NCBI RefSeq assembly: GCF_013337185.1
Contig: NZ_SWDE01000004.1
Coordinates: 124,001-188,000 of the forward strand
DNA length: 64,000 nucleotides
Reading direction: 5' to 3'
DNA from: Serratia proteamaculans
GTDB lineage: Bacteria; Pseudomonadota; Gammaproteobacteria; Enterobacterales; Enterobacteriaceae
In this document: one piece after another, positions 7,488 through 16,447 of the stretch
How positions within the stretch are numbered: position 1 is the stretch's first letter
Layout: each line of letters begins with the position of its first letter
The notes under the pieces: model-generated
Seen by the model: only the letters and a program-made list of their open reading frames with translations
What the model was told of the DNA's origin: nothing
Database searches by the model: none
Translations under genes and position numbers: made by a program

Positions 7488-8361
7488 AGTACTCGGTCAG
7501 GTAATTGATACACACCTGTACCTTGAGCGGCAGCTTATCTTTCTCGGTGTACACCGCGTACACCGGGCGAGGATCCGAATGGTAGTTTTTGAACAGGATC
7601 TCGATCTCTCCGCGTTTGATCTCCTCGATCACCCACATCAACGGCGCATAGGCGATACCGGCTCCGGCTTTCAACCAGCGGATCATGGTCTGTGAATCGT
7701 TGGTGACGAAGCGCCCCTGCGGCGCGATGCGCGTGCTGATGCCTTCTGGCGCGATCAGCTCGAACTCGCTATCAGGCCGCACGCTGTATTCCAGCCAGGA
7801 AAAATTGACCATATCGCTTGGTTTTAGTGGCGTGCCGTGTTGGCTGAGATAGCTTTTGGCGGCGCACACCACCATCGGCATTGAGCCCAGGCGTTTGGAG
7901 AACAGGCTGGAATCCTGCAGCGCACCGGTGCGGATCACCACATCCAGCCCGTCGGCGATCAGATCCGGTGCCGGGATACCGGTCACCAGGTTCACCGTCA
8001 GGCCGGGGTACTCTTTGAGCATATCTGCGGTCATGGTTGCCAGCATGTTTTGTGCCATGGTGGATGAGCTACCAATGCGCAGCGTACCGGTCGGCGTATT
8101 GTTAAAAGCGTACAGCTGCTCATGCACTTCGCTGACTTCCAGCAGCATGCGGCGACAGCCCTGATAATAGATTTTTCCGGCTTCCGTCAGGCCAATGCTG
8201 CGCGTGCTGCGGTTGAGCAGCTTGACCTGCAGCTCATTCTCCAGTTTGGAGACGGTCTGGCTGATAGATGAAACGCTCATATCCAACTGGCGCGCTGCCG
8301 CAGTAAATGACCCGCATTCAACCACTTTGGCGAATACCGACATCCGTTTTAGTCTTTCCAT
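7450..8361 (-). CDS. aaeR: LysR-family regulator AaeR
   Basis: A 303-residue LysR-type regulator. Residues 1-60 form the winged HTH (SFTAAARQLDMSVSSISQTV), followed by an effector-binding domain. The sequence follows E. coli AaeR nearly residue for residue through LNRSTRSIGLTEAG and VTGIPAPDLIADGLDVVIR. AaeR activates aaeXAB in response to aromatic carboxylic acids such as p-hydroxybenzoate. The gene is divergent from aaeXAB, the arrangement known in E. coli, and the shared intergenic region (8362-8669) should carry its binding site. Its 3' end overlaps the convergent membrane-protein gene. Confidence 0.95.
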   Translation of the reverse strand: MERLKRMSVFAKVVECGSFTAAARQLDMSVSSISQTVSKLENELQVKLLNRSTRSIGLTEAGKIYYQGCRRMLLEVSEVHEQLYAFNNTPTGTLRIGSSSTMAQNMLATMTADMLKEYPGLTVNLVTGIPAPDLIADGLDVVIRTGALQDSSLFSKRLGSMPMVVCAAKSYLSQHGTPLKPSDMVNFSWLEYSVRPDSEFELIAPEGISTRIAPQGRFVTNDSQTMIRWLKAGAGIAYAPLMWVIEEIKRGEIEILFKNYHSDPRPVYAVYTEKDKLPLKVQVCINYLTEYFKRVGEVYQGYR

Positions 8362-8669
8362 TATTCACTCTGGCTTAAAAGTGATTTAGATCACAGATTG
8401 TTGATGACTTGATAGTAAGCACGCTAATATAAACAGGTCGGGTGAAAAGACCTTACTAACGCGCGAGTGCGATCGGCAGCGCCATGGTGGCCGATCCCTC
8501 CGGTATCCTCGCAGTCCCTATCGCGGATGTACGCTCCAGAGTTTACTCTTATTTCAGGTTCCTGACCTGTCTGGGCCTGAATTTGTGGTGCGTGTCCGCT
8601 AAAATGTAAAGAGAATGTGAATGGATATAGGTCTCAAAGCCCGGTGCAGTGAACAATAAGGAAAAATTG
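8362..8669. promoter_or_regulatory. Divergent control region between aaeR and aaeXAB
   Basis: The 308 bases between two divergent transcription units hold the CRP-like site and, at 8532-8551, an AGAGT-TT-ACTCT dyad within CTCCAGAGTTTACTCTTA. This dyad resembles the core of the MerR-type operator at 6764-6785, though it is imperfect. No ORF in it is credible. AaeR presumably binds here, but no specific LysR T-N11-A box stands out clearly. Confidence 0.5.
8380..8395. promoter_or_regulatory. Candidate CRP site in the aaeR-aaeX intergenic region
   Basis: AGTGA-TTTAGA-TCACA matches the CRP consensus TGTGA-N6-TCACA at nine of ten core positions. It lies only 18 bases upstream of the aaeR start codon and about 275 bases from aaeX. 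At that position it would more likely lie over or downstream of the aaeR promoter than activate it. Binding is predicted only from the motif. Confidence 0.5.
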
Positions 8670-8873
8670 ATGAGTTTGCTTCCGGTTATGGTCATTTTCG
8701 GACTGTCGTTTCCCCCGATATTTTTTGAGTTGCTGCTCTCGCTGGCGCTGTTTTTTTTGCTGCGTCGCCTGCTGCAACCCACCGGGATTTACGATTTTGT
8801 CTGGCATCCAGCGCTGTTTAATACCGCGCTGTACTGCTGTTTGTTCTATCTGATTACCTGTCTTTTCGTTTGA
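8670..8873 (+). CDS. aaeX: AaeX, small membrane protein of the aromatic acid efflux operon
   Basis: A 67-residue protein with two membrane helices, matching E. coli AaeX almost throughout ([37 protein letters not shown]). The ATG at 8670 is chosen over an upstream GTG because it gives the family length and is preceded by a usable Shine-Dalgarno (AAGGAAAA). It is the first gene of aaeXAB, seven bases ahead of aaeA. Its biochemical role is unknown even in E. coli. Confidence 0.93.
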
Positions 8874-8880
8874 GGTCGCT

Positions 8881-9816
8881 GTGAAAAATTTTTCAATAAA
8901 AATAGCCCGGATCGCGATCACTCTGATTCTGGTCCTGCTGGGGATCGTCGCCATATTCAAGGCCTGGGTGTTCTACACCGAATCCCCCTGGACGCGTGAC
9001 GCCAAGTTTACCGCCGACGTGGTGGCGATCGCCCCGGACGTCACCGGTCTGTTGACCGATGTCCCTCTGGTAGATAACCAGCTGGTGAAGAAAGGGCAGG
9101 TGCTGCTGGTGATTGATCAGCCGCGCTACCAACAGGCCCTGGCGGAAGCCAATGCCGATGTCGCCTACTACCAAACGCTGGCGGCAGAAAAAAGACGTGA
9201 AGCCGGCCGCCGTGTGCGCCTCGGCGTGCAGGCGATGTCGCAGGAAGAGATCGATCAGGCGAATAACGTTTTGCAAACCGTAGAGCATCAGCTGGCGAAG
9301 GCCGTAGCGACCCGTGAATTGGCAAAATTGGATCTGGAACGCACCACGGTGCGCGCACCGGCCGACGGCTGGATCACCAACCTGAACGTACACGCCGGTG
9401 AATACATCACCCGGGGTTCAGTCGCCGTAGCGCTGGTGAAGAAAAACAGTTTCTACATTCTGGCCTACCTGGAAGAAACCAAGCTCAATGGCCTGAACAA
9501 AGGCGACCGTGCGGAAATCACTCCGCTGGGTAGCAACCGCATTATGCATGGCACCGTCGATAGCGTGGCTGCCGCCGTCAACAACAGCAGCAGCACTGTG
9601 AACAGTAAAGGGCTGGCGTCGATCGACAGCAACCTGGAGTGGGTGCGTCTGGCGCAGCGCGTGCCGGTAAAAATCCTGCTGGATGACAAAGATCAATTGC
9701 ACCCGTACCCGGCTGGCACCACCGCTACCGTGGTGATCACCGGCAAGAATGACCGCGCTACCGACAGCGGCTCACCTTTTGTTCGCTTGATGCATCGGCT
9801 GCGTGAGTTCGGTTAA
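8881..9816 (+). CDS. aaeA: AaeA, membrane-fusion subunit of p-hydroxybenzoic acid efflux
   Basis: A 311-residue HlyD/EmrA-type periplasmic adaptor. One N-terminal membrane anchor (residues ~10-30) is followed by the [10 protein letters not shown] motif, a biotinyl-lipoyl half-motif, a coiled coil around residues 85-140 and the second lipoyl half ([23 protein letters not shown]). It pairs with AaeB to export aromatic carboxylates as a metabolic relief valve. The start codon is GTG. The stop codon (TAA) overlaps the aaeB ATG by one base, so the two are translationally coupled. Confidence 0.95.
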   Translation: MKNFSIKIARIAITLILVLLGIVAIFKAWVFYTESPWTRDAKFTADVVAIAPDVTGLLTDVPLVDNQLVKKGQVLLVIDQPRYQQALAEANADVAYYQTLAAEKRREAGRRVRLGVQAMSQEEIDQANNVLQTVEHQLAKAVATRELAKLDLERTTVRAPADGWITNLNVHAGEYITRGSVAVALVKKNSFYILAYLEETKLNGLNKGDRAEITPLGSNRIMHGTVDSVAAAVNNSSSTVNSKGLASIDSNLEWVRLAQRVPVKILLDDKDQLHPYPAGTTATVVITGKNDRATDSGSPFVRLMHRLREFG

Positions 9817-11783
9817 TGAATAACCCAACCTTTATCCGGCTGAGATTTGCCTTCAAGCTCAGCTTTGCGGTGGTGTTTGCGCTGTTCGTCGGCTTCCATC
9901 TCAATCTGGAAACCCCACGCTGGTCGGCGATGACCGCCGCCATCGTGGCCGCCGGTACGGCCTTTGCAGCGGGCGGCGAGCCTTTTTCCGGCGCTATTCG
10001 CCATCGCGGTTGGCTGCGTATTATCGGCACATTTATCGGCTGCTTTGTCGGCATAGCGATTATCGTTACTACGGCGCGTGCACCGGTGGTGATGTTGCTG
10101 CTGTGCTGTATCTGGGCCGGTTTTTGTACCTGGCTTTCCTCTCTGGTTAAAGTTGAAAACTCCTATGCCTGGGGCCTGGCGGGTTATACCGCGCTGATCA
10201 TTATTGTCACCGTTGCCAGCAGTGAAGCGCATCTGCTGGAAGCGCCGCAGTTCGCCATTGAGCGCTGCAGCGAGATCGTGCTGGGGATCGTCAGCGCCGT
10301 GCTGGCAGACTTGCTGTTCTCGCCGCGTTCAATCAAGCAGGATATCGACCGGGCGGTGGATAAACTGCTGGTGGATCAGTACCTGTTGATGCAGATGTGC
10401 ATCAGCAATGCCGAAAAAGAAGATATCGACCGCGCCTGGAGTAATTTGGTGAAGAGCACCACTGCGCTGAACGGCATGCGCAGCAACCTGATGATGGAGT
10501 CATCACGCTGGCAAAAGGCGAATCGCCGCATTCTGGCGCTGCATACGCTTTCGCTAACCTTGATTACCCAGGCCTGCGAGACCTATTTAATCCTGTTGAA
10601 CCACCCGGATGCGCTGAAAGAAAACGTTCGCGAGTTGCTGATGGTACCGGCCCAAACGCCGCAGGAAATCCATAAACGCATGAAGTTATTGCGGCAGGTG
10701 CTGACCACCAACCGTACCGACGAGACATTAGTAACCATCACCAGTTGGGTGGGGGCGGCGACTCGCTACCTGCTGCTGGCCAAAGGCGTACACACCAACA
10801 GCAGCATCAGTTCGGTAGAAGAAGGGGTGTTGAGCAGTGAGGTGGTGGTTAAACCGACCTCTGCGGAAAGACACCACGCGTTGATTAACGGTCTGCGCAC
10901 TTTTGTGGCGACGGCCTTTGGCAGCCTGCTGTGGCTGTGGACCGGCTGGACCTCCGGCAGCGGCTTTATGGTGATCATTGCGGTGATCACCTCCCTGGCG
11001 ATGCGCACCCCGGCACCGCGCATGGTGGCGATGGACTTTATTCTGGGCATGCTGGCGGCGATCCCGGTCGGCTCACTTTACTTTATGGTGATCCTGCCGG
11101 CGACTCAGCAAAGTATTTTACTGCTGTGCCTCAGTCTGGGCCTGCTGGCGTTTTTCATCGGTATCGAAGTGCAGAAACGGCGGTTGGGCTCGCTCGGCCT
11201 GCTGGCGGGGACCATCAATATTCTGGTACTGAGCAACCCGATGGAGTTCAACGTCACGCAGTTCCTCGATGGCGCACTCGGCCAGTTCCTCGGCAGCTGT
11301 GTGGGCCTGATGGTGCTGCTGCTGATCCGCGATAACTCGCGTGAACGTACCGGTCGCACCTTGCTGAACCAGTTTGTCGGCAGCGCGGTATCGGCACTGA
11401 CCACCAAGGCTTCACGCCGTCAGCAAAACCACCTGCCTGCGCTGTATCAGCAGTTGAACCAACTGCTGATGATGTTCCCGAACGATATTGCCAAGTACCG
11501 CTTGGCGCTGAACCTGATCATCGCTCACCAGCGTATGCAGCGAGCTGAGATCCCGGTCAGCGAGGAGCTTTCGGCTTTCCATAAGCAGATCCGCAATACC
11601 GCCGACCACATGGTCTCGGCGAAAAACGACGTAAAACGTGCTTATTATTACGACCGGCTGTTGAGCGAAATGAACGATTATCAGCAGAAACTGGTGGATT
11701 ATCAGGCCCCGCTCAGCGTCACCGGGCCGGTAAAACGTCTGGCCGACATGCTGTATCGCTATCGCCACGCCCTGATTGACTGA
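9816..11783 (+). CDS. aaeB: AaeB, inner-membrane efflux subunit
   Basis: A 655-residue member of the FUSC/aromatic acid exporter family. It has two blocks of about five to six membrane helices (residues ~10-170 and ~355-500), each followed by a cytosolic helical region. This two-fold architecture and the length agree with E. coli AaeB. Together with AaeA it exports p-hydroxybenzoate and related aromatic acids. It is the last gene of the operon; a hairpin (GGGGCTAT/ATAGCCCC, 11803-11829) about 20 bases past the stop may end transcription. Confidence 0.95.
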   Translation: MNNPTFIRLRFAFKLSFAVVFALFVGFHLNLETPRWSAMTAAIVAAGTAFAAGGEPFSGAIRHRGWLRIIGTFIGCFVGIAIIVTTARAPVVMLLLCCIWAGFCTWLSSLVKVENSYAWGLAGYTALIIIVTVASSEAHLLEAPQFAIERCSEIVLGIVSAVLADLLFSPRSIKQDIDRAVDKLLVDQYLLMQMCISNAEKEDIDRAWSNLVKSTTALNGMRSNLMMESSRWQKANRRILALHTLSLTLITQACETYLILLNHPDALKENVRELLMVPAQTPQEIHKRMKLLRQVLTTNRTDETLVTITSWVGAATRYLLLAKGVHTNSSISSVEEGVLSSEVVVKPTSAERHHALINGLRTFVATAFGSLLWLWTGWTSGSGFMVIIAVITSLAMRTPAPRMVAMDFILGMLAAIPVGSLYFMVILPATQQSILLLCLSLGLLAFFIGIEVQKRRLGSLGLLAGTINILVLSNPMEFNVTQFLDGALGQFLGSCVGLMVLLLIRDNSRERTGRTLLNQFVGSAVSALTTKASRRQQNHLPALYQQLNQLLMMFPNDIAKYRLALNLIIAHQRMQRAEIPVSEELSAFHKQIRNTADHMVSAKNDVKRAYYYDRLLSEMNDYQQKLVDYQAPLSVTGPVKRLADMLYRYRHALID

Positions 11784-11802
11784 TACCTCAAATACCCTTG
11801 CC

Positions 11803-11829
11803 GGGGCTATACTTGCCTGAGATAGCCCC
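11803..11829 (+). terminator. Hairpin after aaeB, weak terminator
   Basis: An 8-bp perfect stem with an 11-base loop lies 19 bases beyond the aaeB stop. It is followed by GTTTCAG rather than a clean run of T, so termination strength is uncertain. Confidence 0.4.
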
Positions 11830-12027
11830 GTTTCAGAGTTGCACTGAGTGCCTGACCGGCTGCAAAATGGCATGATTAGCTTGAACGGGTGATGCAAAGT
11901 TGTTCGGCGCGCTTTCCCTGAAGTGAAAACGTTACATGCCAGTCATCTCTGCTTCATCCTTTTCATCTATAAATCCAACCAGCATGGGTGCTGATGCACC
12001 CCTGTCGGCCATAAATCAGGGACAGCA

Positions 12028-12477
12028 ATGAACAAGCGGATCCTCGTGGCGATCGTTATCGCCGTAGTGATAGCCGGTTTTAATGCACTGCGCAGTAACG
12101 ATCGGGTGATTGCCAACGTACCGGCGGTGGCCGAAGGTCAGAGTATTGACCAACTGACGCAGCAGCAAAGGGTGGTGAGCTATCTGCAGCAGCACCAGCG
12201 GCTGCCGGACTATTACATCACCAAGAAGCAGGCGCGTGAACAGGGATGGGATGCACGTAACGGCAATCTGTGTTCGGTGTTGCCGGGCAAAGCGATTGGC
12301 GGCGATCGTTTCTCAAACCGTGAAGGGCAACTGCCCACGGCCCGCAGTCGGGTCTGGCATGAGGCGGATATCAATTATCAATGCGGGCGGCGCGGCGCCG
12401 ATCGCTTGCTGTATTCCAGCGATGGCCTGATTTTTGTCACGCGTGACCATTATAAAAACTTCATTCGGGTGGAGTGA
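12028..12477 (+). CDS. Barnase-type guanyl-specific ribonuclease, exported or membrane-anchored
   Basis: A 149-residue protein. Residues 1-25 form a hydrophobic signal or anchor (ILVAIVIAVVIAGF). The mature part aligns with microbial guanyl-specific ribonucleases (N1/T1/barnase): LPDYYITKKQAREQGW near the start, GDRFSNREG in the middle, WHEADINY with the catalytic Glu, the Arg in ADRLLYSSDG and the final DHYKNF with the catalytic His. The full catalytic set (Glu, Arg, His) is present, so it should be active. A barstar-like inhibitor gene follows within a few bases, a classic RNase/inhibitor pair. Targets (extracellular RNA, competitors or scavenging) are unknown. Confidence 0.9.
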   Translation: MNKRILVAIVIAVVIAGFNALRSNDRVIANVPAVAEGQSIDQLTQQQRVVSYLQQHQRLPDYYITKKQAREQGWDARNGNLCSVLPGKAIGGDRFSNREGQLPTARSRVWHEADINYQCGRRGADRLLYSSDGLIFVTRDHYKNFIRVE

Positions 12478-12482
12478 GCTTG

Positions 12483-12782
12483 ATGGCAAAAGTAGAGTTC
12501 GATTTTAATCAGATTAACGATTTGCCGACTTTTTACCGCGACTTCGCGCATAAGTTTGCGCTGGATGAGGCCTTTGGTGCCAATCTGGACGCATTGTGGG
12601 ACGTGGTGACTGCGGACATCGGTTTGCCGGTGGAGATAGAATTCACCCATCTCAATGCCCGTAGCAAACGTCGCTTTGGCGCGATTATCCTGTTGTTCGA
12701 AGAGGCGGAGGAAGAGCTGGAAGGCAACCTGCGTTTCAATATCCGTGAAAGCACTGGTGAACCTGCACATCACCGGGGATGA
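12483..12782 (+). CDS. Barstar-like ribonuclease inhibitor
   Basis: A 99-residue barstar-family protein. The N-terminal FDFNQINDLPTFYRDFA and the FGANLDALWDVV segment correspond to the barstar helix that plugs the ribonuclease active site, and FEEAEEELEGNLRF is the usual C-terminal helix. The ATG at 12483 is preferred over an upstream in-frame GTG at 12474 that overlaps the RNase stop codon; GGTGGAG serves as ribosome-binding site. It protects the cytosol from the ribonuclease encoded just upstream. The coding end runs into an imperfect hairpin (12770-12803). Confidence 0.9.
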   Translation: MAKVEFDFNQINDLPTFYRDFAHKFALDEAFGANLDALWDVVTADIGLPVEIEFTHLNARSKRRFGAIILLFEEAEEELEGNLRFNIRESTGEPAHHRG

Positions 12783-12803
12783 ACTGGGTTCATCCCGTGG
12801 TGA
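12770..12803. terminator. Hairpin between convergent barstar and darP genes
   Basis: The arms TCACCGGGGATGAA and TTCATCCCGTGGTGA pair imperfectly around a 5-base loop, at the junction of two convergent genes. It overlaps the last codons of the barstar gene. There is no strong T run on either side, so a bidirectional terminator role is tentative. Confidence 0.45.
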
Positions 12804-12812
12804 CGGCGGCGA

Positions 12813-13361
12813 TCATTCGGCGGTCTCGGCCAGATCGCGCAGGTACTGGAAGATTTGACGGTAGGCTTTCGGCGGCTTGTTAGCGGCTTTCTCTTTCTGG
12901 GCGTTACGCACCAGTGAGCGCAGCTGCTGGCGATCGGCTTCCGGATACAGCGCCAAAATCGGCGGGATCGCGTCATCACCTTCTTCGACCAGGCGGTCAC
13001 GTAATGCTTCCAGCTTGTGGAACAGCGAAACCTGTTGGTTATGGCGGTTCTTCAGCTTGTCGAGCGCGGTTTGAATCGGCTCTACGTCGCGGGCGCGCAA
13101 CATCTTGCCAATCAGCTGCAGCTGACGGCGGCGACCTTCTTTTTTGATCTTCTGCGCCAGGTCAATCGCAGCGCGCAAATCTTCATCCAGCGGGATGCGT
13201 TCCAGCGCGTTCTTGCCCAACTCGACCAGTTCAACACCCAGGTCTTTCAGCGCTTCGGCATCACGTTTAATTTCACTTTTACTGACCCAGATAATCTCGT
13301 CATCTTCCTCGTCAATGTTCTCCGGGACATCGTCGAGCCAGTCTTCAGGCTGTTTGTTCAT
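12813..13361 (-). CDS. darP: DarP (YjgA), 50S ribosome assembly factor
   Basis: A 182-residue highly charged, all-helical protein matching E. coli YjgA/DarP (acidic N-terminus, then [21 protein letters not shown] and the [10 protein letters not shown] segment). It associates with late 50S assembly intermediates. It is divergent from pmbA at 177 bases, the same neighbour pair as in E. coli. The length is normal. Confidence 0.95.
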   Translation of the reverse strand: MNKQPEDWLDDVPENIDEEDDEIIWVSKSEIKRDAEALKDLGVELVELGKNALERIPLDEDLRAAIDLAQKIKKEGRRRQLQLIGKMLRARDVEPIQTALDKLKNRHNQQVSLFHKLEALRDRLVEEGDDAIPPILALYPEADRQQLRSLVRNAQKEKAANKPPKAYRQIFQYLRDLAETAE

Positions 13362-13538
13362 GGTAGGCTCCGTTAAAAAGAGGCTAATCCTAACAGGTTG
13401 CCGGCTTTATGCGAAATTCCACGCGGTTCCTGTTAGACTCAAACGTATAAATCTCATGATTTTTGCGCGTGACTCCGCGCGCAACCACGCCGCCACGGCA
13501 CTTTTCTCAACGATTTTCTGATTAAGTATGGCAGATTG

Positions 13539-14879
13539 ATGAAAGTAGTCACTCAAGTTGCACAGCAGCGCAAGGCGCTGGAACAGGCCGTCTCACAGGC
13601 TTTGGAACTGGCGCGTGCCGGTTCTGATGCGGCAGAAGTTGCCGTGACCAAATCTACCGGTATCAGCGTCAGCACCCGCTTTGGCGAGGTGGAGAACGTT
13701 GAATTCAACAGCGATGGCGCGTTGGGTATTACCGTCTATCACCAGCAACGTAAAGGCAGTGCTTCATCTACCGATCTCAGCCCGGACGCTATTGCTCGCA
13801 CCGTGCAGGCGGCGCTGGATATCGCCCGTTATACCTCGGTGGATCCTCACGCCGGCCCGGCGGAGAAAGACCTGCTGGCATTTGACGCGCCGGATTTGGA
13901 TCTGTTCCACCCGGCAGAGCTGGATGCCGACCGCGGTATCGAGCTGGCTGCCCGCGCCGAACAGGCGTCTCTGGCGGCGGACAAGCGCATCACCAATACC
14001 GAAGGCGGCAGTTTCAACAGCCACTACGGCATCAAAGTGTTCGGCAACAGCCACGGTATGTTGCAAAGCTATTGTTCCAGCCGACATTCGTTGTCGAGCT
14101 GTGTGATCGCCGAGCAAGGAGGTGATATGGAGCGTGATTACGCCTATACCATCGGCCGTGCGATGAGCGATCTGGAAAGCCCTGAATGGGTGGGTCAGGA
14201 ATGTGCCCGTCGCACCTTGTCACGCCTGTCTCCGCGCAAGCTGTCGACCATGACTGCTCCTGTGCTGTTTGCTTCTGAAGTGGCGACCGGCCTGTTCGGT
14301 CACCTGGTTGGTGCTATCAGCGGCAGCAGCGTTTACCGTAAATCGACCTTCCTGCTGGATTCGCTGGGCAAGCAAATCCTGCCGGAGTGGCTGACCATCG
14401 AAGAGCATCCGCATCTGCTGAAAGGGCTGGCTTCCACGCCGTTCGACAGCGAGGGCGTGCGTACTCAACGGCGTGATATTGTCAAAGACGGCGTGCTGCA
14501 AACCTGGCTGATGACCAGCTATGCGGCGCGTAAGCTCGGCATGCACAGCACCGGCCATGCGGGCGGCATCCATAACTGGCGTATTGCCGGGCAGGGTAAT
14601 GACTTTGCCGGCATGTTGAAACAGTTGGGGACCGGCCTGGTGGTCACCGAACTGATGGGCCAGGGCGTCAGCGGTATTACCGGTGACTACTCGCGCGGCG
14701 CGGCTGGTTTCTGGGTGGAAAATGGTGAGATCCAATATCCGGTCAGCGAGGTAACCATCGCCGGTAACCTGAAAGATATGCTGCGCAATATCGTCAGCGT
14801 GGGCAGCGATATCGAAACCCGCAGCAATATCCAGTGTGGTTCCGTGTTGTTGCCGGACATGAAAATCGCCGGTCAGTAA
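13539..14879 (+). CDS. pmbA: PmbA/TldE, metalloprotease complex subunit
   Basis: A 446-residue TldD/PmbA family protein, matching E. coli PmbA closely ([49 protein letters not shown]). PmbA (TldE) is the non-metal-binding partner of TldD; together they degrade unfolded peptides and mature microcins and CcdA-type antitoxins. The ATG at 13539 is preferred to a TTG directly upstream. No tldD lies nearby, as in E. coli. Confidence 0.96.
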   Translation: MKVVTQVAQQRKALEQAVSQALELARAGSDAAEVAVTKSTGISVSTRFGEVENVEFNSDGALGITVYHQQRKGSASSTDLSPDAIARTVQAALDIARYTSVDPHAGPAEKDLLAFDAPDLDLFHPAELDADRGIELAARAEQASLAADKRITNTEGGSFNSHYGIKVFGNSHGMLQSYCSSRHSLSSCVIAEQGGDMERDYAYTIGRAMSDLESPEWVGQECARRTLSRLSPRKLSTMTAPVLFASEVATGLFGHLVGAISGSSVYRKSTFLLDSLGKQILPEWLTIEEHPHLLKGLASTPFDSEGVRTQRRDIVKDGVLQTWLMTSYAARKLGMHSTGHAGGIHNWRIAGQGNDFAGMLKQLGTGLVVTELMGQGVSGITGDYSRGAAGFWVENGEIQYPVSEVTIAGNLKDMLRNIVSVGSDIETRSNIQCGSVLLPDMKIAGQ

Positions 14880-15009
14880 ATCTGCTTACGGCTGGCCGCT
14901 CCGGTTGCCAGCCGCATCACTCTCCCTTCCCCGTTTTAACCTTGCTTACAAATCTTCGGTTTCGGTTTTCAGCCCTCTTGCCTATGGTTAGGCTGGGTTA
15001 AATAAAACG

Positions 15010-15134
15010 ATACCCGTCATCTTTCAAGCCGCAGCGTTGTTACCTGCACTCGCTCACCCCAGTTACTTACTCGAGTAAGCGCCAGGGGATGAGCGAGCTG
15101 GGCGCCTAGCTGCAACTTGAAAGCTATAGGGTAT
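15010..15134. repeat. Imperfect palindromic intergenic repeat (~125 bp)
   Basis: The element opens with ATACCCGTCATCTTTCAAG and closes with CTTGAAAGCTATAGGGTAT, near inverted copies, and has an internal dyad around TTACTCGAGTAA. The whole forms one long imperfect hairpin. Elements of this type are recurrent non-coding repeats in Serratia and relatives (recalled). It sits between pmbA and cybC, and its right edge lies 21 bases upstream of the cybC start, so it could supply or alter the cybC leader. Confidence 0.75.
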
Positions 15135-15155
15135 ATAACTGGAAGGTGAGCAAGT

Positions 15156-15542
15156 ATGTCGAACAAACTGAAAGCGCTGTTGGCGTTGGCATTATTGGGT
15201 GCCAGTTCACTGGCGGTCGCGGCCGATCTGGCCGACGATATGGATACCATCGCAGGCAATTACAAAAAGGTGCTGAGCACCGACTCTACCGATACCCTCA
15301 AACAAAGCTTGCAGAATATGCGTGCCGCGGCGGTGGATGCCAAGCAAAGCAAGCCGCCAAAAATGGAAGACAAGGCCAACGATAGCCCAGAGATAAAAGA
15401 ATTCCACCACGGGCTGGATACGCTGATCGGCCAGATCGATCAGTCGCTGGCGTTGGCTAATCAGGGCAAGCTGGCCGAAGCCAAACAGGTCGCCCAGGGT
15501 TTCAAGCAAACCCGCGACACCAACCACAAAAAATTCCGCTAA
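15156..15542 (+). CDS. cybC: Cytochrome b562, periplasmic
   Basis: A 128-residue precursor. A Sec signal peptide (residues ~1-23, ending AVAA) precedes a four-helix-bundle haem protein. The axial ligands of the family are present: Met in ADLADDMDT near the mature N-terminus and His in TNHKKFR near the C-terminus. The MRAAAVDA and DSPEIKEFHHGLD motifs match E. coli cytochrome b562. It is a soluble electron carrier whose physiological partner is unknown. It overlaps the convergent AraC-type gene by four bases. Confidence 0.94.
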   Translation: MSNKLKALLALALLGASSLAVAADLADDMDTIAGNYKKVLSTDSTDTLKQSLQNMRAAAVDAKQSKPPKMEDKANDSPEIKEFHHGLDTLIGQIDQSLALANQGKLAEAKQVAQGFKQTRDTNHKKFR

Positions 15543-16324
15543 GCCCTTTCGCGCCGTTCTGAGGCCAGATAACAGGACGGCGCCTGCCCCAGCACGCGGC
15601 GAAACATGGTTGCAAACGCCGCGCTGCTTTCATAGCCCATTTCCAGCGCCACCTGAGTCACACTGTTACCTTCGGCCAACCGGGCCAACGCCAATACCAC
15701 GCAGGCCCGCTGACGCCATTGTGAAAATGACATGCCGGTTTGATCCCGGAAAAAGCGGCTGAAGCTGCGGATACTCATGTACAGGCGTTTCGCCCATGCC
15801 TGCGGTGAGTCGTGTGCGTCAGGTTGCTGCAGAAAGCCCTGGCACAGTTCCTCCAGGCGCCGGTCGGCAGGCAGTGGGATGTGCAGAGGCAGGGACTGCA
15901 GATGGGCAAGCTCATGCAACAACAGACTAACCAATGCGCCGTCACGGCCTTGCTGCTGATACTCCAGTGGCATATCGACCGCCGCCATCAATAGTTGGCG
16001 CAGCAGCGGTGTCACGCTAACCACCTGGCAAACCTGCGGCTGAGAGGCCGGCAGTGCCGTTGGCTCAATGTACAGGCTGCGGGTGGTGACGCCGACCATC
16101 CTCACCTCGTGCGGCATCTGTGGCGGCAACCACACGGCCCGCTGCGGGGGGACAAGCCAGTTCCCCTGGCGGGTAAAGACGTGCATGACACCGGTGGCGC
16201 CATACAACAGCTGAGCGCGTCGGTGGCTGTGCATCGGCAGCAGATAACCTGCGGGGTAGTCATTCCCGATGGCAATCACCGGTCTGGGTACCTGGTCGAG
16301 GTCATCAATACGTAGGTTACGCAT
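15539..16324 (-). CDS. AraC-family regulator with N-terminal cupin (NimR-like)
   Basis: A 261-residue regulator. Residues ~20-100 form a cupin-type sensor (HSHRRAQLLYGATGVMHV, WLPPQMPHEV). The C-terminal ~100 residues carry two HTH motifs (WAKRLYMSIRSFSRFFRDQTG and VTQVALEMGYESSAAFATMFRRVLGQ). The architecture is that of NimR/YeaM-like regulators, which often control an adjacent transporter. It is divergent from the TauE/SafE permease gene at 123 bases and probably controls it; the effector is not known. Confidence 0.88.
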   Translation of the reverse strand: MRNLRIDDLDQVPRPVIAIGNDYPAGYLLPMHSHRRAQLLYGATGVMHVFTRQGNWLVPPQRAVWLPPQMPHEVRMVGVTTRSLYIEPTALPASQPQVCQVVSVTPLLRQLLMAAVDMPLEYQQQGRDGALVSLLLHELAHLQSLPLHIPLPADRRLEELCQGFLQQPDAHDSPQAWAKRLYMSIRSFSRFFRDQTGMSFSQWRQRACVVLALARLAEGNSVTQVALEMGYESSAAFATMFRRVLGQAPSCYLASERRERA

Positions 16325-16447
16325 AAAACCTGTTATTGAGCAGTTTGGCCGAAACGCAATGATAGTTGGCCTGTCATATGAAGCAAGCCAATAGCCATCG
16401 TTTTATTCTGCCTTCCGACATTTTTACTCAGGGGGGCACTTGAGGCT

